From a bacterium (GTDB lineage: Bacteria; Desulfobacterota; Binatia; HRBIN30; CADEER01): a stretch of DNA of 64,000 nt. The stretch covers positions 443,409 to 507,408 of the forward strand of contig JAHBUY010000003.1 in NCBI GenBank assembly GCA_019637795.1, in the 5' to 3' direction. The notes below the pieces were generated by a model, which was not told where the DNA came from, did no database searches, and saw nothing but the letters and a program-made list of their open reading frames with translations. Positions 1 to 7,965 of the stretch are shown here, piece after piece (the stretch's first letter is position 1; the number at the start of each line of letters is the position of its first letter). Both the position numbers and the translations under genes were made by a program.

Positions 1-955
1 GCAGCGTCGGCGCGACGTCGACCAGCGACACCGGCTGGCGCACCACCGCCGGCGCCAGCCCGGGCGCGAGAACGATCAACGGCACCCGCACCTGCTCCTC
101 GAAGAGCGTGAAGCCGTGCGACAGCGCGCCGCGCTCGCCGAATTCCTCGCCGTGGTCGGCGGTGATGACCACCACCGCGTTCGCGAGGAGGCCGCGACGC
201 TCGAGATCGGCGAACAGCAGCCGCACCTCCTCGTCGGCGGCCGCCACCTCGCCATCGTAGAGCGAGGCGAGGAGCGCGATCTGCTCGGCCGGGCGATTCC
301 AGATCTTGTGCTCGGCCATGACCTGCGCCGCCGCCTCGACGTCGCCCGGCGCGTGCGCGCGGACATGGCGGCCGCGGTACGGCTCGGGCGGATCGTACGG
401 CGCGTGCGGCTCCATGAACTGGTAGTACAGCAGCAGCGGCCTGCCGCCGGCCGGCTGCTGATCGAGCCAGCGCGCGCCGTCGGCGCGCAGGCGCGGGCCG
501 CGCACCTTGTCGGTCGGCGTTTCGACCGCCGGCACCAGCCAGGGATCGAATCCCTGGCCGAACCCGTGCGGCGCGCCGACCAGGAGGTTGGCGCTGAAGC
601 CAGCCGCCGCCCAGCCGCGCGCCGCCAGGACCTCGGCCAGGGTCGTTTCCCCGTCGGCCAGGCGCGACTCCATGGTCTGCACGCCGTGCTGGCTCGGATA
701 GCGGGAGGTGAAGAGCGAGGCCACCGACGGCATGGTCCACGAGCTGGTACCCCAGGCGCGCTCGAAGCGCACGCCGCGCTCCGCCAGTTGGTCGAGATAG
801 GGGGTCAGGTGCTGGTCGTTGCCGTAGCACCCCAGCCGGTCGGCGCGCAGCGTGTCGAGCAGCACGACGACGACGGTCGGTGGCGGCGCCGGCCGCTGGC
901 AGGCGGCGAGCGCCAGCGCGAGCAGCCCGACGAGGGCACCGACGACCGGACGCAT
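1..955 (-). CDS. Sulfatase/alkaline-phosphatase-fold lipoprotein (3' end outside window)
   Basis: The protein begins with a signal peptide ending in the lipobox LAAC (Cys19), so it should be a lipid-anchored periplasmic or outer-membrane enzyme. The sulfatase-fold landmarks are in order: LLDTLRADRLG near residue 35, SSWTMPSVASLFTS around residue 80, and ITADHGEE later. The residue at the formylglycine/nucleophile position (WTMPS) is Thr rather than Cys or Ser, so classical FGly sulfatase chemistry is not supported. A phosphotransferase or phosphodiesterase is equally possible. The frame is open to base 1, so the C-terminus lies beyond the window. It is divergent from a second enzyme of the same fold at 1123, with 167 bases between them. 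The ATG at 955 is chosen because it directly precedes the signal peptide. Confidence 0.85.
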   Translation of the reverse strand, partial: MRPVVGALVGLLALALAACQRPAPPPTVVVVLLDTLRADRLGCYGNDQHLTPYLDQLAERGVRFERAWGTSSWTMPSVASLFTSRYPSQHGVQTMESRLADGETTLAEVLAARGWAAAGFSANLLVGAPHGFGQGFDPWLVPAVETPTDKVRGPRLRADGARWLDQQPAGGRPLLLYYQFMEPHAPYDPPEPYRGRHVRAHAPGDVEAAAQVMAEHKIWNRPAEQIALLASLYDGEVAAADEEVRLLFADLERRGLLANAVVVITADHGEEFGERGALSHGFTLFEEQVRVPLIVLAPGLAPAVVRQPVSLVDVAPTL

Positions 956-1122
956 GCGGAACCACTCGAAGCTGCCAAGCGGCGCCGTCAGTCGCAACCC
1001 CGGGGCGCGGGCGGCGATGGCGCGCCGGCCAGCAGCGCCGCCGTCACGCGCGCCGGCGATCGGCGAGAAAGCGGACGCGAGGTCTCGATGCAGCGGTGCG
1101 GATGTGGGAGGGTGAGGGTCTG

Positions 1123-2889
1123 ATGCCGTGCTCCCGGGTCCTTGGGCTGTTCGTGGCGACGCTCGCCCTGAGCGCCGGCTGCCAGCGCGCGCCGTCCGGC
1201 GGCGCCGCGACGCCGACCGCGGCGGTGCCGACGCCGGCCGCCGCCAGCGTCAACCTCGACGTGCCGCCCGGGCGAGTGCGCATCGGGGGCGAGGAACGCG
1301 GCGTGCTGCCGCGCAATCAGCAATCGCACGAATTGCCCATCGGCCCGGAGGCGGTGCGCTCGCGGCTCAGCATCGCGCTCGGCCTGACGCCGCTGGAGGG
1401 CGAGGGCGGCGTGGTCCGACTCGACGTCTCGCTGCGCGGCCGGGGCGTGCCCGATCGCCTGCTGCAGCGCTTCGAGACCGGCGAGGTGGGTTGGCACGAC
1501 ATGCTGGTCGAGATCGACGCCGACGGCCTCGTCGACCCGCGCGTGGTGATCAACCGCGAGTTGGTCTCGGGATCGATCGGCCGCCTCCTGCGCTCCGCCG
1601 TCGCCACGCCGGCGTTGATCCCACGCCGCGCGGCGGATGCGCCGTTGTCGGTCCTCCTGGTCTCGATCGACACCCTGCGCGCCGACCGGGTCGGCGTCTA
1701 CGGCGACGACGTGGTGCGCACCCCGGTGCTCGACCGCCTGGCGAACAGCGGCGTCATGTTCACCGACGCCTACAGCCCGGCGATGTGGACCCTGCCCTCG
1801 CACGCCTCGCTGTTCTACGGCGCCCACCTGCCCGACACCCCCGCCGGCCTGCGCGCCCAGCAGCGCGACGCCGCCGCCCTCGACATCCCCGAGCAGCCGC
1901 TCGCCGAGCTCCTGCGCCAGCACGGCTGGACGACCGCCGGTTTCACCGGCGGCGGCTTCCTCGGCCTGCCCTTCGATTTCCGCCGCGGCTTCGATGTCTA
2001 CTACGAGTTCGCCCAGCCCACGCACGTCGCCGACGCCTGCCCGCCCGATCGCTTCGACGGCGGCGAGGTGTTCCGGCGCGCCGACAACTGGCTGCGCGCC
2101 AACGGCGACCGCCCGTTCTTCCTCTTCGTCCACACCTACGACGTGCACGACCGCTGCCCCTTCCTGCCGCCCGGCGCCGGCGATGGATTCGGCACCTGGC
2201 CGGAGCTCGATGCCGCCACGTACACCAAGCTGGACGCGCACTACCGGGCGCTGATCGCCGAAACGGACGGACGGCTCGGCGCCCTGCTGCAGACGCTGCG
2301 CGACGTCGAGGCCGACGGGCACACCATCGTCATCGTCACCTCGGATCACGGCGAGGGCCTCGACGAACACGACCAGCGCGGTCACAGTTGCCAGCTCCGC
2401 GCGTACGAGGAGTTGGTCCGCGTGCCCCTGCTGGTGCGCGACCCGCGGCGCCCCGGCCCGCGGCGCGTCAAGACGCCGGTGTCGCTGATCGACCTGGCGC
2501 CCACCGTGCTGGCCCTGCTCGACCTCGCGCCGCCGCCGTGGATGCGCGGCCACGTCCTCCCCGGCCTCGGCCTCGCCCACCCCGATCCGCCGCCGCCGGT
2601 GGTCGTGCTCTGCGATCGCCAGATGGCGCTGCGCGACGGTCGCGACAAGCTGATCGCCACCTACGGCGCCGCCGAGTCGGACGAGCTGTACGACCTCGCC
2701 GCCGACCCGCTCGAACGGCGCAACCGCGCCGCCGCCGAGCCGGTCGCGCTGGACACCCTGCGCGCCCTCGCCGAACGCGCCTGGCAGCCGAGCCAGTTCA
2801 AAGCCGCGCCGGATGCGAAGCCGGTCGACGAGACCACCCTCGACCCCGCCGCGCGCGAGCGCCTGCGCGCCCTCGGCTACGTCCAGTAG
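1123..2889 (+). CDS. Sulfatase-fold lipoprotein with N-terminal extra domain
   Basis: This 588-residue protein starts at an ATG preceded by GGGAGGGTGAGGG and has lipobox LSAGC (Cys20). Residues about 45-170 form an extra domain not typical of sulfatases. The catalytic domain follows, with VSIDTLRADRVG, then WTLPSHASLFYG and TSDHGEGLDEHD. As in its divergent neighbour, Thr occupies the nucleophile position (WTLPS). The C-terminal ARERLRALGYVQ resembles the ATRQRLRVLGYNPD end of the third family member at 31611-33083. The frame is open further upstream to about 880, but that extension would precede a clear signal peptide. Its substrate is unknown. The setting suggests remodelling of a surface glycan or glycolipid. 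Confidence 0.85.
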   Translation: MPCSRVLGLFVATLALSAGCQRAPSGGAATPTAAVPTPAAASVNLDVPPGRVRIGGEERGVLPRNQQSHELPIGPEAVRSRLSIALGLTPLEGEGGVVRLDVSLRGRGVPDRLLQRFETGEVGWHDMLVEIDADGLVDPRVVINRELVSGSIGRLLRSAVATPALIPRRAADAPLSVLLVSIDTLRADRVGVYGDDVVRTPVLDRLANSGVMFTDAYSPAMWTLPSHASLFYGAHLPDTPAGLRAQQRDAAALDIPEQPLAELLRQHGWTTAGFTGGGFLGLPFDFRRGFDVYYEFAQPTHVADACPPDRFDGGEVFRRADNWLRANGDRPFFLFVHTYDVHDRCPFLPPGAGDGFGTWPELDAATYTKLDAHYRALIAETDGRLGALLQTLRDVEADGHTIVIVTSDHGEGLDEHDQRGHSCQLRAYEELVRVPLLVRDPRRPGPRRVKTPVSLIDLAPTVLALLDLAPPPWMRGHVLPGLGLAHPDPPPPVVVLCDRQMALRDGRDKLIATYGAAESDELYDLAADPLERRNRAAAEPVALDTLRALAERAWQPSQFKAAPDAKPVDETTLDPAARERLRALGYVQ

Positions 2890-2937
2890 GCGCGACGGCG
2901 CGCGCGGCGGCGCGATCTTCCCCAGACTCGTTCTCCC

Positions 2938-4557
2938 GTGGCCGACGCCGAGACCGCCGCTGCCGCCGACGCCGTCCCCGGCGCCGTTGCGCCGGTGCGC
3001 TACGGCGCCGGCTTCGACGAGCCGGCGCCGGGGCCGGACGGGACGCCGACGCGCTGGGCGGACACCGGCGCCCGCGCCGCGGTGCGGGTGGCGGGCGTCC
3101 CGACCCACGTCGGGGTCGAGGTCTGGGTCCCGGGACGCCGCGGATCGCAGGCGGTCGTCCGCCTGTTCGCCGGCGATGCCGAGGTCGGCCGGCACCGCGA
3201 CTTCGGCCCCTACGTCGAGGGCTGCTTCCGGGTGCCGGCCGCCCGCTGGCAGATCCTCGAGCTGCCGCTGCGCGCCTCGCCGCCGATCGACAGCACGCTC
3301 GCCGTCGAGGTGTGGATCGACCACCCGCGGCGCCTGCGCCTGCCCGGGCGGCGCGCCCGCCGCGCCGCGGTCCGCCGGGTGTGGCTGCGCGGCGCCCGGC
3401 TGCGCGCCGCCGACGTCGTCATCGTGGTGCTCAACTGGCGCCAGCCGGAGGCGACCATCGCCTGCCTGGAGAGCCTCGCCGCCGCCGACCTCGACGGCGC
3501 CCGCACGCTGGTGGTGGACAACGGCTCGGCCGACGGCTCGGTCGAGCGCATCCGCGCCCGCTTCCCCGAGCAGTGGATCGTCGCCCTGCCGCGCAACGAG
3601 GGCTACGCCGGCGGCAACAACGCCGGCATCGCCGCGGCGCTCGCCGCCGGCGCGCAGGGCGTGTTGCTGCTCAACAACGACGCCCAGGTGGCGCCGGACT
3701 TCCTCACCTTCCTGCTCTGGGCGGTGAACGCGGACCGCGCCATCGCCGGCGTGTCGAGCGCCATCCTGCGCGCCGACCATCCCGAGATGCTCGACGTCGC
3801 CTGGCTCGAGCTCTACTGGGGGCACGGCATCGTGCGCCGCCTCGGCGTCAACGCGCTGCCCGGCGCCGGCTTCGCGCAGCGGCGCGAGGTCGATGCCGCG
3901 GTCGGCTGCTGCCTGCTGATGACCCGCGAGGCGCTGCAGGCGATCGGCCCGCTCGACGACGCCTACTTCGCCTATCACGAGGAGGTCGACTGGTGCCTGC
4001 GCGCCCGCCGCGCCGGCTACCGCCTGTGCTACGAGCCGCTGGCGCGCGTCTTCCACGGCGGCTCGAAGAGCACCGAGCGCTTCGATCAGCCGCGCCGCGT
4101 CCCGCGCCGGCGCAAGGCCGAGCTGAACCGACCGATGCCGCTGTCGTGGAATCCCGTGCGCACCTATCTCGGGGCGCGCAACACGGTGCGCTTCGTGCGC
4201 AAGAACGGCGGCTGGCGCGAGCGCCTCTACTTCGCGCTGTCGAGCGCCTACAACGTGCCGCTCGAGTACCTCGCCATGCTGATGCGCGAGGAGGAGGCGC
4301 TGAAGATCGGCGCCTTCGGCTTTCGCCGCGCCCTCGCCCTGCACTGCCTGGACGACGGCGACCGCCCGCCGCTCGCCGGCCTGGCGCGCGGGCTGCGCGC
4401 CGGCGCCCGGCTCCTGGCGTTGCCGGCCTGGCTCGGGCGCGAGGCCTGGCGCGCCCATCGCGAGGGCCGCGACGCGCAGGTCGTCGAGCTGGTGCGCGGC
4501 CTGCGCGACGGCGTGCTCGACCGCCCGCTGCCGCTGCGCCGCCTCGGCCTGCGCTGA
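2938..4557 (+). CDS. GT2 glycosyltransferase with N-terminal beta domain
   Basis: This 539-residue protein probably transfers a deoxysugar such as rhamnose in the cytoplasm. Residues 1-155 form a beta-rich domain that I do not recognise. The GT2 catalytic part starts near residue 160 with VIVVLNWRQPEATIACLESL, followed by VVDNGSADGS, NEGYAGGNNAGI, LLNNDAQV and the acceptor-site motif HEEVDWCLRARR. The likely start is the GTG at 2938, 48 bases after the preceding stop; a later start inside the N-terminal domain cannot be excluded. It is clearly paralogous to the GT2 at 9129-10211, even at its C-terminal tail (DRPLPLRRLGLR). It ends 3 bases from the convergent microprotein gene at 4561. Confidence 0.88.
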   Translation: MADAETAAAADAVPGAVAPVRYGAGFDEPAPGPDGTPTRWADTGARAAVRVAGVPTHVGVEVWVPGRRGSQAVVRLFAGDAEVGRHRDFGPYVEGCFRVPAARWQILELPLRASPPIDSTLAVEVWIDHPRRLRLPGRRARRAAVRRVWLRGARLRAADVVIVVLNWRQPEATIACLESLAAADLDGARTLVVDNGSADGSVERIRARFPEQWIVALPRNEGYAGGNNAGIAAALAAGAQGVLLLNNDAQVAPDFLTFLLWAVNADRAIAGVSSAILRADHPEMLDVAWLELYWGHGIVRRLGVNALPGAGFAQRREVDAAVGCCLLMTREALQAIGPLDDAYFAYHEEVDWCLRARRAGYRLCYEPLARVFHGGSKSTERFDQPRRVPRRRKAELNRPMPLSWNPVRTYLGARNTVRFVRKNGGWRERLYFALSSAYNVPLEYLAMLMREEEALKIGAFGFRRALALHCLDDGDRPPLAGLARGLRAGARLLALPAWLGREAWRAHREGRDAQVVELVRGLRDGVLDRPLPLRRLGLR

Positions 4558-4560
4558 CGC

Positions 4561-4692
4561 TCAGAACGCCTGGTAGACGAACACGTGCTCGCCGACCGGC
4601 GCGTAGAGGATCAGGGCGGCGATGCAGACGGCGTAGACCATCGCCATCAACACCACGGCCATCCAGGACGGGCGTTCAGGATCCGAGGCCAT
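4561..4692 (-). CDS. DltX-like 43-aa one-TM microprotein
   Basis: This is a 43-residue membrane microprotein. It has a short polar N-terminus, one hydrophobic segment (about residues 10-31), a short extracytoplasmic stretch, and a C-terminus that stops exactly at FVYQAF (residues 38-43, Tyr40). DltX proteins of D-alanylation operons have the same build, and as I recall their tails follow F-[IV]-Y-x-x-F, with the tyrosine proposed to carry the acyl group after MBOAT transfer. The gene overlaps the 3' end of the DltD-like SGNH gene by 17 bases, so the two are co-translated. Its partners are the MBOAT, ACP and ligase at 5939-9132. Family membership is inferred from architecture, terminal motif and neighbourhood, because the body of the sequence is too short for confident homology. 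Confidence 0.75.
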   Translation of the reverse strand: MASDPERPSWMAVVLMAMVYAVCIAALILYAPVGEHVFVYQAF

Positions 4693-5806
4693 GCAGGATC
4701 TCCGTCGCCAGCGGGCCCTGCAGCCCGCTCACGTCGGGAAAGGGATGGAGGAAGTCGAAGAAGGCGTCGGCCGGCAACCAGCGCCGGCCATCGACCACCC
4801 GCGCGCCGTGCGCCGCGGCGACCGCCGCGATGCGCGCCGCCGCCGCGTCGGAGAAGCCCGGTTCGTGATAGCGGCCCGCGGCGTCGGCATCGAGCAGCGG
4901 GTTCTCCGGGCCGAGCAGGACGATCACCGGCGCCACCGCCGTCAGCTCGTCGAGCAGCTCGCCGAGGCCGCGCAACGCCGGGCTGTCGGCGGCGAGCGCC
5001 GTGCCGCGCGGCACGGTGCGGTCGATGGGACGCAGCGGGTCCTTGCTGCGCAGGTAGGCGACGAAGTGGTCGAGGGTCGGCGCCGCCCGCCAGGCCTGGT
5101 ACGCCGCCTCGATGGCGGGAGCGCGGTCGCCGTGCAGGAAGCGGTGGACGTCGGCGGTCGACTCGAAGTGGTCCGGCAGCGGCGGCGTCGCCGGCCGGTC
5201 GAGCAGGCGATCGGTCAGCAGCATGCGTCCGAAGAGGCGGAAGCGGTACAGCCACGAGACGGTGCGCGCCCAGCGGTCCATCTGCTCCTGCCAGCCGCCG
5301 GGCGCCAGCGACCCCCGCGCCGCGCCGGTGTCGAAGATCCGCTGCGGCCACTGGCCGTAGCCGCCATTGGCGTACGGCAGCAGCTCGATGCCGTCGACGG
5401 CGATCACGATCAGGCTCGGGCGCAGGCGGGCGAGCTGGCGGCCGAGCGCGGCGAGGTCGCCGATGCGGGCGCCGAAGATCGCGAGCTGCTCGACCCGCAC
5501 GTCGCGCCCGGGTGCCTGCCGCCGCAGCTCGCGCTCGACATACGCCGCCTGGGCGCCGAACCAGATGCGCGAGTCGCCGAGGATCACCACCCGCTCGCCC
5601 GCCGGCGCCGGCGGCGGGCCGTAGAGACGGCGCGCGACCTGGTAGCTCTGCGCCACCTGCGCCACGAACAGGCCGAGATCGTTCTCCGACGCCGTCGGCC
5701 GCCACAGCAGATCGGTGGAGCGCAGCGCCAGCTCGATCACCCCCAGGAACGCCAGCGCCAGCAGCCAGGTGATCGGCGAACCCGCGGCCGCACGACGCCA
5801 ACCCAT
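4676..5806 (-). CDS. DltD-like membrane-anchored SGNH acyltransferase
   Basis: This 376-residue protein has one N-terminal membrane anchor (about residues 11-29) and an extracytoplasmic SGNH-fold domain. Block I reads VVILGDSR with Ser79 as predicted nucleophile. The C-terminal D-x-x-H pair is in FFDFLHPF (about Asp351/His354). DltD, AlgJ/AlgX and related proteins use this layout to move acyl groups onto envelope polymers. It is divergent from the FAAL-ACP-MBOAT operon (132 bases between starts) and overlaps the microprotein gene downstream. The ATG at 5806 immediately precedes the anchor; the frame is open further upstream but only through the divergent promoter region. I infer that it is the terminal acyltransferase, or an acyl-transfer intermediate, of the system. 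Confidence 0.8.
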   Translation of the reverse strand: MGWRRAAAGSPITWLLALAFLGVIELALRSTDLLWRPTASENDLGLFVAQVAQSYQVARRLYGPPPAPAGERVVILGDSRIWFGAQAAYVERELRRQAPGRDVRVEQLAIFGARIGDLAALGRQLARLRPSLIVIAVDGIELLPYANGGYGQWPQRIFDTGAARGSLAPGGWQEQMDRWARTVSWLYRFRLFGRMLLTDRLLDRPATPPLPDHFESTADVHRFLHGDRAPAIEAAYQAWRAAPTLDHFVAYLRSKDPLRPIDRTVPRGTALAADSPALRGLGELLDELTAVAPVIVLLGPENPLLDADAAGRYHEPGFSDAAAARIAAVAAAHGARVVDGRRWLPADAFFDFLHPFPDVSGLQGPLATEILHGLGS

Positions 5807-5938
5807 CGCGCGATCTTCCGTCCGCCTCCCGCGATGGTCAAGCACGCCGGACGCTCGGCGTGAGGCCGCCGCTGCCGTGCCGCGGTGCCGACAGGATTCG
5901 GTTGCCCGCGCCGCGCGGCGCGGTGTAGCAATGGGCAG
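5807..5938. promoter_or_regulatory. Divergent control region of the Dlt-like acylation module
   Basis: This 132-base stretch separates the DltD-like/microprotein operon (minus) from the ligase-ACP-MBOAT-GT operon (plus). Both halves of the module must therefore be transcribed from here or from further upstream, which suggests coordinated control. I cannot identify a convincing -35/-10 pair; the region is very GC-rich and includes a CGCGCCGCGCGGCGCG-type self-complementary run near 5908-5922. Confidence 0.5.
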
Positions 5939-7684
5939 ATGCGGTTCTCCGTGACCCCGCTGCCCCCCAGCCGCGTGCCGGCCTCGCTGCTGGACGAGGC
6001 CGAGACCCTCACCGGCGCGCTGGCCACGATGGCCGCGCAGCACCCGGCGCACGAGGCGCTGATCATCCTCGACCGCCGCGGCGGCGAGCAGCGCCTGACG
6101 ATCGCCCAGCTCTGGAATCGCACCCAGCAGTACGCCGCCGTCTTCGCGGCCAACGCGCCGGGCTCGATCGTCCTCGTCATCCTGCCCACCGGGCCCGAGC
6201 TGCTCGGCGCCTACTTCGGCGCCATGCTGGCCGGCATGGTGCCCGCGCTGGCGGCCGGCCCCTCGAACCGTTTCGCCGCCCCCGCCGCCTACGCTCGTCA
6301 CGTCGGCCGCATCGCCGAGAATGCCGCGGCGGCGGCGATCTGCGGCGACGACGACGTCGTCGCGCTGCTGCGGGCGGCGACGACCCTGCCCGCGGCGACC
6401 GCCGTGCTGACCCCCGCAGCGGCCCGGCCCGGAACCGCGCGGCAGGTCCCGGTGGGCGGCAACGACGTCGCCACGGTCCAGTACTCCTCGGGCTCGACCG
6501 GAACGCCCAAGGGCGTCCTGCTCACCCACGGCGCGATGCTGAACAACATCCGCGCGGTGCGCGATGGGCTCGTCCTGCGGCCGGCGGACATCAGCGTCAA
6601 TTGGATCCCGCTCTACCACGACATGGGCCTGATCGACGCCTTCCTCCTGCCGCTGCTGAGCGGTTGCCCGACCGTGCTCATGCCGACCACGGACTTCATG
6701 CGCGATCCCTCGCTCTGGCTGTGGGCCATCCATCGCTATCGCGGAACGATCTCCTGGGCCCCCAACTTCGCCTACACGCTCTGCGCCAGGCGGGTCGGGG
6801 ACCGTGATCTGGAGGGCCTCGATCTCTCGTCCTGGCGGGTCGCGATCAACGCCGCCGAACCGGTGCTCGCGAGCACCATCGAGGCCTTCACGTCACGGTA
6901 CCAACCCTACGGCTTCCGCCCGCGGGCGATGACACCGGCCTGGGGACTGGCTGAGAACGTCACCATCGCCACGGCGCATCCGATCGGAGAACCGCCGCGA
7001 ATCGAGGTGATCGATCGCGCCGCGCTGGCGAGCCGCGGCGATGCCCTCCCGACGGCGGGCGAGGGGCTGACATCGGTGGCGATCGGCCGCTGCCTGCCTC
7101 GTTGCCGAGTCGAGATCCGCGACGAGGCCGGACGCGTCCTGGGGGAGCGAGCAGTGGGGCGCATCTGGTTGCGCTCCGATTCGCTCTCGGTCGGCTACCA
7201 CCGCGACCCGGCGCGAACCGCGGAGGTGTTGGTCGGCGGCTGGCTCGATACCGGCGACCGCGGCTATCTCGCCGCTGGCGATCTCTTCTTCATCGCCCGC
7301 GAGAAGGACCTTCTGGTGGTCGGCGGCGAGAAGTACGCCCCGCACGACGTCGAGATGGCCATCAACCAGGTGCCCGGCATCCGCGAGGGATGCGTGGTGG
7401 TCTTCGGCGTCCTCAACGACGAGCGTGGGACGGAGGACCTGGTGGCAGTAGCGGAAACGCGCGAGACGGGAGCCGCCCTCGAACCCCTTCGCGAAGCCGT
7501 TCGCCGCGCCGTCAGCGACGCCACCGGGCTCGGGCTGCGCCATGTGCTGTTGGTGCCGCCCGGTGGCGTTCAGAAGACCACCAGCGGCAAGTTGGCGAGG
7601 GCCGCGACGCGCGAGCGCTACGCCGCGCAGATGGCTAGCGACTCGGCGGCGCGGCCGAGGGAGGTGGGGCCCCCGGATGCCTGA
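5939..7684 (+). CDS. FAAL-type acyl-AMP ligase (DltA-like role)
   Basis: This 581-residue adenylate-forming enzyme activates a carboxylic acid as acyl-AMP and loads it onto a carrier protein. The P-loop YSSGSTGTPKG lies at residues 182-192. It is followed by WIPLYHDMGL (222-231), NAAEPV (304-309) and WGLAEN (335-340), then TGDRGYL and the C-terminal lysine motif TTSGKLAR. PLYHDMGL, N-x-AEP and the GLAE context are typical of fatty-acyl-AMP ligases rather than of DltA D-alanine ligases. The ATG at 5939 is preferred because upstream codons fall in the divergent control region. Its stop overlaps the ACP start by 8 bases, so ACP is the expected acceptor. The acyl substrate cannot be read from sequence. 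Confidence 0.85.
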   Translation: MRFSVTPLPPSRVPASLLDEAETLTGALATMAAQHPAHEALIILDRRGGEQRLTIAQLWNRTQQYAAVFAANAPGSIVLVILPTGPELLGAYFGAMLAGMVPALAAGPSNRFAAPAAYARHVGRIAENAAAAAICGDDDVVALLRAATTLPAATAVLTPAAARPGTARQVPVGGNDVATVQYSSGSTGTPKGVLLTHGAMLNNIRAVRDGLVLRPADISVNWIPLYHDMGLIDAFLLPLLSGCPTVLMPTTDFMRDPSLWLWAIHRYRGTISWAPNFAYTLCARRVGDRDLEGLDLSSWRVAINAAEPVLASTIEAFTSRYQPYGFRPRAMTPAWGLAENVTIATAHPIGEPPRIEVIDRAALASRGDALPTAGEGLTSVAIGRCLPRCRVEIRDEAGRVLGERAVGRIWLRSDSLSVGYHRDPARTAEVLVGGWLDTGDRGYLAAGDLFFIAREKDLLVVGGEKYAPHDVEMAINQVPGIREGCVVVFGVLNDERGTEDLVAVAETRETGAALEPLREAVRRAVSDATGLGLRHVLLVPPGGVQKTTSGKLARAATRERYAAQMASDSAARPREVGPPDA

Positions 7685-7931
7685 TCTGCCGCCCGATCTG
7701 ACCGCTCGGCTGATCGCCTTCCTGCGTGACGACCTCGGCGTCGAGGCTCCGCACCTGGACGTCGATACGCGACTGATGAGCCACGGCCTCGTCGACTCCG
7801 CCGGGCTGATGCGCCTGGCGGCCTTCGTCGAGGACGCCACCGGGGCGACGATCCCGGACCAGGACGTGACGATCGCCCACTTCGACACCATCCGCCAGAT
7901 CCTCGCCTACGTCGCCGCCGCGGCGCGCTGA
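7677..7931 (+). CDS. Acyl carrier protein (DltC-like role)
   Basis: This small carrier of 84 residues has the phosphopantetheine attachment motif GLVDSAGL with Ser41, set between two predicted acidic helices. It overlaps the 3' end of the ligase gene by 8 bases and lies 34 bases before the MBOAT gene. This is the order seen in dlt operons (ligase, MBOAT, carrier) apart from the swap of carrier and MBOAT. The carrier would receive the acyl group from the ligase and present it to the cytoplasmic face of the MBOAT. It is unlikely to be the housekeeping AcpP, because it sits in a dedicated operon and has the DS-A-G-L rather than the DSLD form. Confidence 0.85.
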   Translation: MPDLPPDLTARLIAFLRDDLGVEAPHLDVDTRLMSHGLVDSAGLMRLAAFVEDATGATIPDQDVTIAHFDTIRQILAYVAAAAR

Positions 7932-7965
7932 CCCCGGTCCTGGTCCGCCCGCGGGCCCCCCGCCC

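Noticed and set aside
988..4458. Very long open frame on the minus strand opposite the sulfatase-fold and GT2 genes
   Set aside because: It has no domain pattern and an Arg/Ala/Gln-rich composition typical of antisense frames in GC-rich DNA. The plus-strand genes carry clear motifs.
5902..5931. TTGCCC / TAGCAA as a promoter for the FAAL-ACP-MBOAT operon
   Set aside because: The match to consensus is weak, the spacing is 18, and the start codon would be only 7 bases beyond the -10. It is not convincing in GC-rich DNA.
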